A DNA stretch of 46,037 nt. It comes from CAYFVR01 sp046541515 (GTDB lineage: Bacteria; Desulfobacterota; Desulfobacteria; Desulfobacterales; Desulfococcaceae). Below are positions 15,205 to 24,364 of the stretch, one piece after another (position 1 is the first letter of the stretch; every line of letters starts with the position of its first letter). Below the pieces are notes generated by a model that did no database searches, had not been told where the DNA came from, and saw nothing but the letters and a program-made list of their open reading frames with translations. The position numbers were made by a program, and so were the translations under genes. Location: NCBI GenBank assembly GCA_046541515.1, contig JBKHDD010000019.1:1-46037 (forward strand), given 5' to 3'.

Positions 15205-16182
15205 TTATTCTTCCATGACGCCCTTCTCCTTCCAGAACTTCTCGGCGCCCGGATGGAACGGCGTCACGATGCCGCGCGGGCCGTTCTCGATGCTCATTTC
15301 CTTGAAGGTCTTCTTCTGGCTGACCATGTGCCTCAGACCTTCTTCGGTGTAGACGATGGAGAGCATCTTGTGGACCACGTCGGCCGGAACGTCCTTGTGG
15401 GCGACCCAGAGCGTCGCGTCCTGAAAGGAGGGCACGTCTTCTTCCACGCCGCGATAGGTGCCGGCCGGGATGACCAGCTTGTCGAAATAGGGATATTCTT
15501 CGTAAAAACCGCCCTCTTTGGCGTCGGCGTGCAAATTGACCATCTTGATGTCGTTGGTCTGGGCGGCCATGATGACCGCGCCGCTGGGAAAGGCGGTGAA
15601 CAGCCAGAAGGCGTCGAGCTGGTTGTTGCCGAAGGCGGCCGCCGCGTCGTTGTAGCCCATGGCGTTGCGCTCGATCTTGTCCCAGACCCCCATGTGGGTG
15701 AAAAACAACTCGCAGTTGGCGAAGGCGCCGGAGCCGGCGTTGCCCACGCCCACCTTCTTGCCTTCCAGGTCCTTCACGCTGTCGATGCCCGAATCGGCCC
15801 GGACCACCAGCTGGGCCGGCGCGCCGTAGAGGTAGGCCACGGCCATCACGTCTTCGTACTTGGTCGGGTCGTTTTTCATCCGGCCGTTGCGTCCCAGAAA
15901 AACGTGGCCCGAGTAGACGACGCCCATCTGGTTCCGGCCGGAGTTGACCCGCCGCAGGTTTTCCACCGAGCCGCCGGAAGACTGGGCGCGGACGGAAAAC
16001 TCCTCGACATTTTTCAGCGGCTTATAGGTCTGAAGGGCGTTGGCCACCACCTGAAAGGTGCCGCCGGCGGGACCGCCGCCGAAAATGACGCGCTCCTTGG
16101 CGGGCGCGTCGGAGGGCGCGACCAGAACCAGCGACGAAATCGCGAACAAAACCGTCAGTACGCCACAGAAATTTCTCCGCAT
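15205..16182 (-). CDS. TAXI-family TRAP solute receptor
   Basis: The 325-residue protein has a signal peptide (hydrophobic VLTVLFAISSLVLVAP, cleavage near SDAPAKE). It then has the TAXI opening VIFGGGPAGGTFQVVANAL. Other family features are QSSGGSVENLRRVNSG, VGVGNAGSGAFANCELFF and LWVAHKDVPADVVHKML. It is a periplasmic binding protein that delivers a substrate to the fused permease encoded 132 bases downstream. The start has GGAGGAG five bases upstream. The ligand is unknown; characterised members of the family bind glutamate or related organic acids, but this does not fix it here. Confidence 0.92.
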   Translation of the reverse strand: MRRNFCGVLTVLFAISSLVLVAPSDAPAKERVIFGGGPAGGTFQVVANALQTYKPLKNVEEFSVRAQSSGGSVENLRRVNSGRNQMGVVYSGHVFLGRNGRMKNDPTKYEDVMAVAYLYGAPAQLVVRADSGIDSVKDLEGKKVGVGNAGSGAFANCELFFTHMGVWDKIERNAMGYNDAAAAFGNNQLDAFWLFTAFPSGAVIMAAQTNDIKMVNLHADAKEGGFYEEYPYFDKLVIPAGTYRGVEEDVPSFQDATLWVAHKDVPADVVHKMLSIVYTEEGLRHMVSQKKTFKEMSIENGPRGIVTPFHPGAEKFWKEKGVMEE

Positions 16183-16588
16183 AAACTCCTCCTCGTTGCT
16201 CGTTTCGTTGGGCCGGCCGCCGCGGAGCCGTTCTCCGCGTCACGGATCGGCCATTCCTTGCCGTCCAATGCAAAGCAAAATGCGTTCCATGAAAAACGGG
16301 CGCCCGGGGGGGACTTCCCGCGAGGGGGCATGGAGAGCGAAACGATGGAAGGCTCCGGCGGTCCCCTTCCGTTTATCCGCGAAAGGAATGTCGGAGGCTT
16401 CTGTCTCCGCGCTCCGCCCCGGAAATTTCCCCCCGAAATCGGCGACGCCGGAAACGTTGCCCCGGCCGAAGGCCGGAATCCCTCCCTCCAAAATCCGACC
16501 ATCCCCAACGGCGACGGTCGAAAATCCACCGGCGAGAGGTGAATTTCCGCCGGTCCCCCCGATCCCCGACCGGAAGAAAGGGGGGGCG
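16183..16588. other. 406-base non-coding gap between TAXI receptor and FecR-domain gene
   Basis: I see no credible gene in this gap; the frames crossing it are Pro/Arg-rich shadows. Near its right end CCGGTC (16550-16555) pairs with GACCGG (16568-16573), a weak hairpin just after the stop of the FecR gene that lacks a T-run. The remainder should hold the TAXI promoter, but I cannot place -35/-10 boxes with confidence. Confidence 0.5.
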
Positions 16589-17305
16589 CTAGTAACCCCG
16601 GTTGTCGTCTTCCGTGCTCCGTTCATCAAACGGCGGCCTCCGACCCACCAGCCCCTCCAGCATCCGGAGTTCCGCGTCGGTGTGGTTTTTCATGGGCGCG
16701 TCCAGAAACCATTCGCCCCCCTCGCTTTCGGCGAGGATGTAATACGGCTGTTCGTGATGGCGGGTGCGGGCGGTCCGCTTCTCGCCCGGGGAGCGGCGGG
16801 CCTCGAACGCCACGGTTCCGTAGCAGGTGCAAAAATAGGTTCGGAACGGGTCCACTTCCACGTAAAGACCGGTGCCCCGGACACCCGCCACGGCGGTGGG
16901 CGTCTCCACATGGCGCTCTTTCCCGCTGATCACCGAAGCAAGCGTGCCGGCGTCGAACACGCCCATCAGCGCTCCGGCGCCGACTTGGAGCCGCCGGAGG
17001 TATTCCCCTTCGGCCGCCTCCGCCGGCGGGATTTCCAGCCGGGTTTCGGAACGGAGCAGATAGGCGTCCTTTCCCGCCACGAAGGTGGCCTTGGCGCCGG
17101 GGCCGGTTTCCACCACGTCCCCCGGCCGTACCAAATCGCCGATCTGGGCGGGACGGCCGTTCAACTGGACGTTTCCAACGATTTCCCGAAATCCCTGGGG
17201 GATGTCCGCCGTGCCCATGGCCCGGGCCATGCGAACAGGGTCCAAACAGGCCGCGCCGCCGGCGACGAATGCGGCTTTCACGAAATTTCTGCGACTGATA
17301 TCCAT
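16589..17305 (-). CDS. Tat-exported FecR-domain protein
   Basis: The 238-residue product starts MDISRRNFVKAAFVAGGAAC, a twin-arginine signal (SRRNFVK) followed by a hydrophobic stretch. The body is a FecR-like beta domain: GNVQLNGRPAQIGDLVRPGD, VVETGPGAKATFV, LRSETRLEIP and HVETPTAVAGVRGTGLYVEV. These are the usual FecR signatures (PTAVAGVRGT). A Cys-rich FCTCYGTVAF strand follows, then a charged tail. There is no sigma/anti-sigma pair next to it, so it is not a classic iron-uptake FecR. ATG 17305 has TTGGAG upstream and leads straight into the Tat motif. The cofactor or partner that would need the Tat route is not evident. Confidence 0.83.
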   Translation of the reverse strand: MDISRRNFVKAAFVAGGAACLDPVRMARAMGTADIPQGFREIVGNVQLNGRPAQIGDLVRPGDVVETGPGAKATFVAGKDAYLLRSETRLEIPPAEAAEGEYLRRLQVGAGALMGVFDAGTLASVISGKERHVETPTAVAGVRGTGLYVEVDPFRTYFCTCYGTVAFEARRSPGEKRTARTRHHEQPYYILAESEGGEWFLDAPMKNHTDAELRMLEGLVGRRPPFDERSTEDDNRGY

Positions 17306-17505
17306 GGCGAACTCCAAGGTTGCTTTGGGGGTGGCGGTTTCGCGCGGGGGACTTCCGTCAAGGGCGGGCCGGGTTCGCCGAATCATTTCCGCTCGGCCGG
17401 AGACGAATTCGTCGGCCCGGCGGGGCCGAATTGACAGTCTCCGGTTCCTTGTTATTTTAATTAAATAAAAAATTTCGGAAATTGGAAAAACATCCGGCGG
17501 CCTCC

Positions 17506-17952
17506 ATGAAACGGTACGATGACATCTTCACTTGGGAAGGTTGGGGCGGGTCGTTCAATCTGGGCAGCGGCCATTGCCATTTGCGGTTTTTCGATCTCCG
17601 AAAAGAATCCCCTGGAGGAGTGGGACTGTTGAGGCCCTACATCGTGGTGGTGACCGATCTGCCCCGGGACGGATGGAAGCCCAACCAGATGTCGGTGAAA
17701 AGTTGCGCCCTTCACGCCGCCAGCCAGTTCGTCCGCCAGTTTGGGGTTTCCCCCCAACGGTTGCGATGGATCGAATATTATCCCCAGCCCGATCCTTCTG
17801 TGCTGTATGGGCAAGAGCGTTTCGACGAGGCGTCGTTTACGTGGAAAGGCGACCGGGCGGTGTACGTGCGCTGGAAATCGCTGGACGAATCCACGGAGGG
17901 CAGGCTTCGGGAATTGCTTTCCGGGGAATCCGCCGAAAAGGAGGAAAATTAA
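17506..17952 (+). CDS. Conserved-looking hypothetical protein
   Basis: The 148-residue soluble protein begins MKRYDDIFTWEGWGGSFNLG. It contains the blocks CHLRFFDLRKESPGGVGLL, RPYIVVVTDLPRDGW, MSVKSCALHAASQFVRQF and RWIEYYPQPDP. Regular codon use and the compact alpha/beta pattern support a real gene. I do not assign a family; I have an impression of similar unnamed proteins in sulfate reducers but cannot check it. There is no signal peptide or membrane segment. The start could also be TTG 17482, which adds eight residues; neither has a good ribosome site. It is divergent from the FecR gene across an AT-rich stretch (17450-17475) that probably holds both promoters. Confidence 0.65.
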   Translation: MKRYDDIFTWEGWGGSFNLGSGHCHLRFFDLRKESPGGVGLLRPYIVVVTDLPRDGWKPNQMSVKSCALHAASQFVRQFGVSPQRLRWIEYYPQPDPSVLYGQERFDEASFTWKGDRAVYVRWKSLDESTEGRLRELLSGESAEKEEN

Positions 17953-18164
17953 GGGGGAAGCAAACAAATGGGCCGCCCTCTCCCCGCATTCGCCAGTGTT
18001 AAGCATGATGAACCAAGCGCTTTGAAAACGCAACCGGCTTTCCGTCGGTCTCCAAATCCCCACGGGTTTTTCTCCGCCGGAGCAGTTTTGGCGCGGAAAT
18101 CCCCTCTTTCTCATCCCCGTTTCCCAACGAATTTACATCCACCGACTCAGAAAGGAAGGCAAGC

Positions 18165-18680
<516 letters not shown>

Positions 18681-18718
18681 TTCCGATTCCGCTAACTCGG
18701 GACGATTTTTAAAACAAA

Positions 18719-18753
18719 AAACCGCCGGGCGAGCGCCTCCCGGCGGTTTGGCA
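18719..18753 (+). terminator. Intrinsic terminator after tpx
   Basis: AAACCGCCGGG pairs perfectly with CCCGGCGGTTT around a 9-base loop, about 38 bases after the tpx stop. The T-run is short, TTT followed by a weaker T-rich stretch. Confidence 0.75.
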
Positions 18754-18907
18754 TCTTTCCCTCGAAATTTTCTCAACAATGCGCGCGGGCAAAAGCAAAC
18801 CACGGGCCGCCACCTCTTTCCGGTTCCGCTGGTCTGCAAAGAAAATCCCCCTCCTTGTTTGACACCCCCGCCGCTTGAAACCCCGCTTGTCTTTGACGGA
18901 GGAAACC

Positions 18908-20596
18908 ATGTCCACTTCGATTCAGGCCTTATTGGCGGCAACCCCGATCCTTGTGGCGGCCATCCTGCTCGTCGGTTTTCAATGGCCCGCCAAGCGCGCC
19001 ATGCCGGTCGTCTATCTCGCCGCGGCGGCCATCGCCCTCTATTTCTGGGAAATGAGCTTCAACCGCGTCCTGGCGTCCTCCCTCCAAGGCATCGTCGTCA
19101 CCATCGCGGTTTTATGGATCATTTTCGGGGCGATCATGCTTCTCAACACGTTGCAGAATTCGGGCGCGATCACCACCATACGGGCCGCTTTCACCGATAT
19201 CAGCCCCGACCGGCGCGTTCAGGTGCTCATCATCGCCTGGTTGTTCGGCTGTTTCATCGAGGGCGCCTCGGGCTTCGGCACTCCGGCCGCGATCGTGGCG
19301 CCGCTGCTGGTCGCCATCGGCTTTCCGGCGCTTGCGGCCATCGTGATCGGCATGATGATTCAATCCACCCCCGTATCCTTCGGCGCCGTGGGCACGCCCA
19401 TCCTCATCGGCGTCAAGGGCGGCCTCGACTTTGTGAAAATCAGCGAGGAACTGGCCGCCTCGGGCTCCTCTTGGGAGGCGTTTCTCGGCCTGATCACCTC
19501 GGAGGTCGCCATCGGCCACGCCATTGTCGGCGCCCTGATGCCGCTGCTGATGGTGGTCATGCTGACCCGTTTCTTCGGCGAAAAGAAAAGCTGGACCGAG
19601 GGATTGTCGATGGCGCCTTTCGCCATTTTCACCGGCCTTTCCTTTACCATTCCATACGCCCTGGTCGGCATCTTTCTCGGCCCCGAGTTTCCCTCCATCG
19701 TCGGGGCCTTGGCGGGGCTTTCCATCGTCGTGCCGGCGGCCAAATACGGCTTTCTGATTCCCGAGCAAATCTGGGATTTCTCCCCTTCCAAGGAATGGCC
19801 CGCAGGTTGGTTCGGCGCCATCCAACCCAAAAAACCGAGCGCGGAAGAGAAGATTATCTCTTTGCCCCTCGCCTGGGCGCCCTACCTTCTCGTGGCCGCC
19901 CTTCTCGTCGCCAGCCGGGTGTTCGAACCGTTCAAGGCGTTTTTGTTGAGCATTTCCTTCGGGTTCAGCGATATTCTCGGAGAGGCGGGCATCAGCGCTT
20001 CGTTGGAGCCGCTCTATCTGCCGGGCGGCATTTTGGTCTTCGCCTGCCTGATCACCTACTTTCTCCACGGAATGAAACCCGCCCAGCTCGCTTCGGCGAC
20101 GACCGCCGCCGGCAAAACCCTCGTCGGCGCCGGATTTGTCCTGGTCTTCACCATTCCGATGGTGCGCATTCTGATCAACTCCGGCGTCAACGGCGCCGGT
20201 TTCGCCTCCATGCCGGTTGCCATGGCCAGCTTTGTGGCGGAAACCTTCGGCGCGGTCTATCCGCTGTTCGCTCCCACCGTGGGGGCCTTGGGCGCATTCA
20301 TCGCCGGTTCCAACACGGTCAGCAACATGATGCTCAGTCAATTCCAGCTCGAAATGGCGAACGCGCTTCGCGTGTCCGGAGCGGCGATGGTGGCCCTTCA
20401 GGCGATCGGCGCCGCGGCCGGCAACATGATCGCCATCCATAACGTGGTCGCAGCATCGGCCACCGTCGGTCTGCTGGGCCAGGAAGGCAAGACCCTCCGC
20501 ATGACCATTATCCCGACATTGTACTATGTCGGCGGCACCGGGATTCTGGGTCTCTTGGCCGCCTACGCGCTGAAAATCGCCGACCCGCTGATGTAA
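18908..20596 (+). CDS. L-lactate permease (LctP/LldP family)
   Basis: The 562-residue integral membrane protein has about a dozen or more hydrophobic segments. It carries family blocks FGCFIEGASGFGTPAAIVAP, FGAVGTPILIGVKGG, PTVGALGAFIAGSNTVSNMM and AAGNMIAIHNVVAASATVGL. These are typical of the LctP/GlcA lactate/glycolate transporters. It imports lactate with protons, and lactate is a central electron donor of many sulfate reducers. ATG 18908 follows GGAGGA at proper spacing; the open frame upstream is not used. It stands alone, with a terminator-like hairpin on each side. No lactate dehydrogenase gene is adjacent. Confidence 0.93.
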   Translation: MSTSIQALLAATPILVAAILLVGFQWPAKRAMPVVYLAAAAIALYFWEMSFNRVLASSLQGIVVTIAVLWIIFGAIMLLNTLQNSGAITTIRAAFTDISPDRRVQVLIIAWLFGCFIEGASGFGTPAAIVAPLLVAIGFPALAAIVIGMMIQSTPVSFGAVGTPILIGVKGGLDFVKISEELAASGSSWEAFLGLITSEVAIGHAIVGALMPLLMVVMLTRFFGEKKSWTEGLSMAPFAIFTGLSFTIPYALVGIFLGPEFPSIVGALAGLSIVVPAAKYGFLIPEQIWDFSPSKEWPAGWFGAIQPKKPSAEEKIISLPLAWAPYLLVAALLVASRVFEPFKAFLLSISFGFSDILGEAGISASLEPLYLPGGILVFACLITYFLHGMKPAQLASATTAAGKTLVGAGFVLVFTIPMVRILINSGVNGAGFASMPVAMASFVAETFGAVYPLFAPTVGALGAFIAGSNTVSNMMLSQFQLEMANALRVSGAAMVALQAIGAAAGNMIAIHNVVAASATVGLLGQEGKTLRMTIIPTLYYVGGTGILGLLAAYALKIADPLM

Positions 20597-20662
20597 TCCC
20601 ATCCCCCATCCACCGGGGAGGCCGAATGGAGAACGCCTCCAATTCGCCTCCCCTCCGGGAGG

Positions 20663-20693
20663 GGGCGCGGCCATCGAAGGCCACGCGCCCTTT
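20663..20693 (+). terminator. Hairpin downstream of lactate permease
   Basis: GGGCGCG (20663-20669) pairs with CGCGCCC (20684-20690), extended by GCC/GGC with a small bulge, followed by TTT. A second small stem, CCCTCCGGGAGGG, lies just before. It is located 70 bases after the stop. Confidence 0.55.
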
Positions 20694-20835
20694 CCGGATG
20701 TCGCCCTGAAAATCGTTTCATTCAATTCCGTTTGCCGCTCGGCCATTTCCGCTCGTTGACATGCCGGCGCAAAGGGGGCAAAGTGGCCCGGTAATCTTCC
20801 CCCTTTCCACACTTTGCAAACGGAAGGCGCATTCC

Positions 20836-21813
20836 ATGAAAAAGGCAATCCTGCTTTCGCTGGCCATCGTTTTCGCCGTTGCCTTCGAGGGCGCGGCGGC
20901 CGCCATGACCATCAAGCTGGGCGTGGTGACCAAGCCCGGCTCCGCCCAGAACATCGCCGCGGAAAAGTTCAAGGAGCTGATCGAGGAAAGGTCCGACAAC
21001 GACATCGCCGTCAAAATTTTCCACTCCGCCTCCCTGGGCAATGAAACCGAGATTCTGCAACAAATTCAGATGGGCACCGTCCAAATGGGCGTCATCACCG
21101 GCGGCCCGTTCGACACCTTCGACCCGCTGGTCCGGGTCATCAATTATCCCTTCCTTTTTAAAGACGGCGAACAGGCCGACAAAATCCTGGACGGCGAGCT
21201 GGGCGCGGAAATCCTCAAAAGCCTGGAATCCTCGGGATTCAAGGGGCTGGCCTTCTCCGAAAACGGTTTCCGGAACCTGACCAACGACAAGCGGCCGGTG
21301 AAAACCCCGGCGGACATCGACGGCCTCAAAATCCGGGTGATGTCCTCCCCGCTGCACCAGGCCATCTGGCGGACATTGGGCGCGAATCCCACGCCCATGC
21401 CCTGGCCCATCTACACCGAGCTGGAACAGGGGGTCATCGACGGCCAGGAAAACCCGCTCTGGGTCATCGAGGTCTACAAGTTTTTCGAAATCCAGAAATA
21501 CATGACCATGACCCGCCACGTCTACTCCCCCCACATCGACGTGGCCTCCCTGGCCTGGTGGAACACCCTTTCGCCGGATAACCAACGGATGATCCAGGCC
21601 GCCATGGTGGACGCCGCCGCCTATCAGCGCAAGGACAACCGGGAAAAGAACGCCGCCCGGCTGGCCATGCTCAAGGAAGAAGGGATGCAGATCGAGGAGA
21701 ATCCCGACATCGAAGCCTTTCGGGCCAAGGTGTCGGAGCTGCGGGACATGGAGCTGTACCAGGACCCCAAGGTGCAGGATCTGCTGAAGCGGATTCTGGA
21801 CGCCACCCGGTAG
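20836..21813 (+). CDS. TRAP transporter solute-binding protein, DctP family
   Basis: The 325-residue protein has a signal peptide (MKKAILLSLAIVFAVAF, cleavage near EGAAAAM). The DctP fold is seen in MTIKLGVVTKPGSAQNIAAE, FHSASLGNETEILQQIQMG, GLKIRVMSSPLHQAIWRTLG (containing the conserved substrate Arg) and MPWPIYTELEQGVIDGQENP. It binds an organic acid in the periplasm and passes it to the DctQ/DctM proteins encoded next. ATG 20836 follows GGAAGG by nine bases. The ligand cannot be read from the sequence. With the lactate permease upstream it suggests a region devoted to organic-acid uptake. Confidence 0.92.
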   Translation: MKKAILLSLAIVFAVAFEGAAAAMTIKLGVVTKPGSAQNIAAEKFKELIEERSDNDIAVKIFHSASLGNETEILQQIQMGTVQMGVITGGPFDTFDPLVRVINYPFLFKDGEQADKILDGELGAEILKSLESSGFKGLAFSENGFRNLTNDKRPVKTPADIDGLKIRVMSSPLHQAIWRTLGANPTPMPWPIYTELEQGVIDGQENPLWVIEVYKFFEIQKYMTMTRHVYSPHIDVASLAWWNTLSPDNQRMIQAAMVDAAAYQRKDNREKNAARLAMLKEEGMQIEENPDIEAFRAKVSELRDMELYQDPKVQDLLKRILDATR

Positions 21814-21822
21814 CGCTTCATC

Positions 21823-22296
21823 ATGCTGACGCGAATCAGCGACGCCGTCAACCGGGGCGTGGAGGGGCTGCTGTTCGCCCTGGGCCTCTCCATGTCCCTG
21901 GTTGTCGCGGCCCAGGTCTTCTCCCGCTACGTCCTCAACCATTCTCTTTTTTGGTCCGAGGAGCTGGCCCGCTACTTCCTCGTTTGGCTCACCTTTCTGG
22001 GCGCCACGGTGGCCTATCGCCGGGGCGTCCATCCGGGGGTGGACGTGCTCTATCGCCGTCTGCCCGCCGGCCTCCAGCACGGCTGCCGAATCGCGGTCCA
22101 CCTGACCTCCATCGGCCTGTTTGGGGTGATGACCTACTTCGGCGTCGCCTTCGCCTGGTTCGTCCGCCTTCAAATCACCCCCGCGCTGGGCCTGCCCAAA
22201 TGGACCGTGCTGGGGATCATCCCGCTGTCCGGCCTGATTTTTCTGCTGCACGCCCTCGCCTTTTTCATCGCCGACCTCCGCCGGAGTTCCCCATGA
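21823..22296 (+). CDS. TRAP transporter small permease (DctQ-type)
   Basis: The 157-residue protein has four membrane segments. Family marks are LLFALGLSMSLVVAAQVFSR, NHSLFWSEELARYFLVWLTF and RRGVHPGVDVLYRR. The WxEE(L/I)AR motif is diagnostic for DctQ. It starts 9 bases after the receptor gene and ends in an ATGA overlap with the large permease. It is the membrane partner of the large permease in the tripartite transporter. Confidence 0.92.
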   Translation: MLTRISDAVNRGVEGLLFALGLSMSLVVAAQVFSRYVLNHSLFWSEELARYFLVWLTFLGATVAYRRGVHPGVDVLYRRLPAGLQHGCRIAVHLTSIGLFGVMTYFGVAFAWFVRLQITPALGLPKWTVLGIIPLSGLIFLLHALAFFIADLRRSSP

Positions 22297-23573
22297 CCGC
22301 CCCGACCCTGCTCGTCACCCTCTTGGCCATGTTCGCCCTCAACGCCCCCATCGCCGTGGCCATCGGCGTGGCCGGGCTGGCGGCCATCCTCGTCCAGGGC
22401 GATTTCCCCCTGATGATGGTCGTCCAGCGGATGTTCGCCGGCACCGATTCCTTTCATTTGATGGCGGTGCCGCTGTTCATGTTCGCCGGGGTCATCATGG
22501 AATCGGGCGGCATCAGCCGCCGGATCATCGAGTTCGCCAACGCGCTTGTGGGCTGGCTCCCCGGCGGCCTGGCGGCGGTGACGGTGGTCTCGGCCATGTT
22601 TTTCGCGGGGATCTCCGGCTCGGCGGCGGCCGACGCGGCGGCGGTGGGCGCGATCCTGATCCCGGCCATGAAGCGCTCCGGCTACGATTCGGATTTCGCG
22701 GCGGCGGTGCAGGCGGCCGGCGGCTCCATCGGCGTGGTGATCCCGCCGTCCATTCCCATGATCATCTTTGGATTTTTGACCGGGGCCTCCATCGGCCAGC
22801 TGTTCGCGGCGGGCATTTTGCCGGGAATTCTGATGGGGGTCTCGTTGATCGTGGTGTCCACGTTCATCTCCTGGCGAAGGGGCTATGGAGCCACGGCGCC
22901 GTTTTCCATCGCGGAGGTGGGACGAACCTTTGTCCGGGCCCTTCTGGCCCTGGGCGCGCCGCTGATCATTTTGGGCGGGATTCTGCTCGGGATTTTCACC
23001 GCCACGGAATCGGCGGCGGTGGCGGTGATGTACGCCCTGGCGGTGGGATTGCTGGTCTACCGGGAGATCACGCCCAAAGACCTGTTCCGGCTGTTCCGGG
23101 AGGGCGCGGTGACCGCCTCGGTGGTGATGTTCATCATCGCCACGGCCTCGGTGTTCAGCTGGGTGGCGGCCATCGAGGACATTCCGGCGCGGCTGGCGGG
23201 AACCTTGTTGGGCGTCACGGACAATCCGGTGGGCTTGCTGCTGATGATCAACCTGGTGCTGTTGATCGCGGGCACCTTCGTGGAAACGTCGGCGGCGCTC
23301 ATTTTGCTGGTGCCCATGATCACCGCCATGCTGCCGGCCCTGGGCATCGACCTGATCCATCTGGGCGCGGTGGTGGTGACCAATCTCGCCATCGGCATGT
23401 TGACCCCGCCCATGGGCATCTGCCTCATCGTCTCCGGCTCCATCTCCGGCGACCGGCTGGCGGCGGTCAGCCGGAGGGTGTTGCCCTTCCTGGGGATTTT
23501 GATTTTCGATTTGCTGCTGATCACCTTCTTCTCGCCTTTGACGATGTGGATGGCGGGGATGGTGGGGCGATGA
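22293..23573 (+). CDS. TRAP transporter large permease (DctM-type)
   Basis: The 426-residue protein has about 12 membrane segments. It carries DctM blocks FHLMAVPLFMFAGVIMESGG, FFAGISGSAAADAAAVGAIL, GGSIGVVIPPSIPMIIFGFL and NLAIGMLTPPMGICLIVSGS. ATG 22293 overlaps the stop of the small permease as ATGA, so the two are translationally coupled. Its own stop overlaps the start of the DUF4365-like gene, again as ATGA. It forms the ion-coupled channel of the system. Confidence 0.94.
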   Translation: MTAPTLLVTLLAMFALNAPIAVAIGVAGLAAILVQGDFPLMMVVQRMFAGTDSFHLMAVPLFMFAGVIMESGGISRRIIEFANALVGWLPGGLAAVTVVSAMFFAGISGSAAADAAAVGAILIPAMKRSGYDSDFAAAVQAAGGSIGVVIPPSIPMIIFGFLTGASIGQLFAAGILPGILMGVSLIVVSTFISWRRGYGATAPFSIAEVGRTFVRALLALGAPLIILGGILLGIFTATESAAVAVMYALAVGLLVYREITPKDLFRLFREGAVTASVVMFIIATASVFSWVAAIEDIPARLAGTLLGVTDNPVGLLLMINLVLLIAGTFVETSAALILLVPMITAMLPALGIDLIHLGAVVVTNLAIGMLTPPMGICLIVSGSISGDRLAAVSRRVLPFLGILIFDLLLITFFSPLTMWMAGMVGR

Positions 23574-24016
23574 AAGGAGCGGAACATGTCGGACGGCGGG
23601 CAGAGCTGCTGGCGGAACTTTTCCTTCAGGAATTGGAACCCGAGTTTCTCGCTAAGGCGCCCTCCGAGAACTTCGCGTTTGATTTCCTGATCGGGTTTTT
23701 GAACGAGGAGGGCGGATTTAACTCCTTTGCCGTGGAAGTAAAAGCCACGGAAACACCGGTAAGCGGGGAATACTCCGTTAAACGGAACCTCTTCCGGAAG
23801 ATGGCCAACTCCAATATCCCGGTACTTTTGCTTGTGATCGACGTCAAAAGGAACGAGTTATTCTTCGCTTGGCCGGAAGAAGGAAACATCGCCAAAGCCG
23901 ATAGGGGTTCCGTCGTCATCCCGCTGAAAAAAATCGATGAGACTTCTAAAATGGAATTGCGCCTTCAGATGAGCGGGGATGAATCGGCGGTGGAGGAAAA
24001 AGCCTCGACCGCCTGA
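23570..24016 (+). CDS. DUF4365-like, possibly PD-(D/E)XK-related protein
   Basis: The 148-residue soluble protein starts MKGAEHVGRRAELLAELFLQ at an ATG that overlaps the stop of the large TRAP permease (ATGA). The central part reads AFDFLIGFLNEEGGFNSFAV followed by EVKATE. An acidic residue in a strand, then an E-V-K core, fits a DUF4365/restriction-endonuclease-like fold. The later strand VLLLVIDVKRNELFFAWPEE also suits that family. The C-terminus is charged. It has no membrane segment or signal. Such a protein is odd as the tail of a transporter operon. The family call is from pattern only. Confidence 0.6.
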   Translation: MKGAEHVGRRAELLAELFLQELEPEFLAKAPSENFAFDFLIGFLNEEGGFNSFAVEVKATETPVSGEYSVKRNLFRKMANSNIPVLLLVIDVKRNELFFAWPEEGNIAKADRGSVVIPLKKIDETSKMELRLQMSGDESAVEEKASTA

Positions 24017-24021
24017 GAAGA

Positions 24022-24168
24022 ATGGAAAACCGGGATTTTATCCCCATCAACTTTTACTTTCCGCCGCCGACAAGAAGAACCCGCGAAATCAACCAAAAAC
24101 TCGGTTTTCCAATCATCGAGATCGGCACACTTCAGCTTTTCGGAGGCGCGGAATATGGAAATTTATAA
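24022..24168 (+). CDS. Small ORF, 48 residues, unknown
   Basis: This frame begins MENRDFIPINFYFPPPTRRT five bases after the DUF4365-like stop. It ends GAEYGNL, with its stop inside the next ORF (14-base overlap). There is no strong ribosome site of its own; translation could be coupled to the previous gene. Predominantly polar with a Pro-rich patch, it has no recognised family. It is supported by the tight spacing on both sides only. Confidence 0.4.
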   Translation: MENRDFIPINFYFPPPTRRTREINQKLGFPIIEIGTLQLFGGAEYGNL

Positions 24169-24343
24169 AAACAGCTACGACAAAGACGAAGACCCAACCT
24201 TGTGGGAACTCCATGAAATTCGGAACCAGCTTCACCAGCTCAAGAAAAACAAGGGGATTGATGAAATCAATCGGGAAGCGCTGAAAAAATGGGCCGAATG
24301 GAAACAGGAAAGAGAGAAAGCCTTACAGCAGGAGAGCGCATAA
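24155..24343 (+). CDS. Small helical protein, 62 residues, unknown
   Basis: The 62-residue product MEIYKNSYDKDEDPTLWELH continues with a highly charged helical body (EIRNQLHQLKKNKG, then REALKKWAEWKQEREKAL). GGAGG lies nine bases before ATG 24155. The composition (acidic start, long amphipathic helix) is like small antitoxin-type or adaptor proteins. I do not recognise a named family. With the preceding ORF it could be a small two-gene cassette. It is convergent with panB, with 21 bases between them. Confidence 0.55.
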   Translation: MEIYKNSYDKDEDPTLWELHEIRNQLHQLKKNKGIDEINREALKKWAEWKQEREKALQQESA

Positions 24344-24364
24344 TCAGCCCTGCGCCATCCACAG

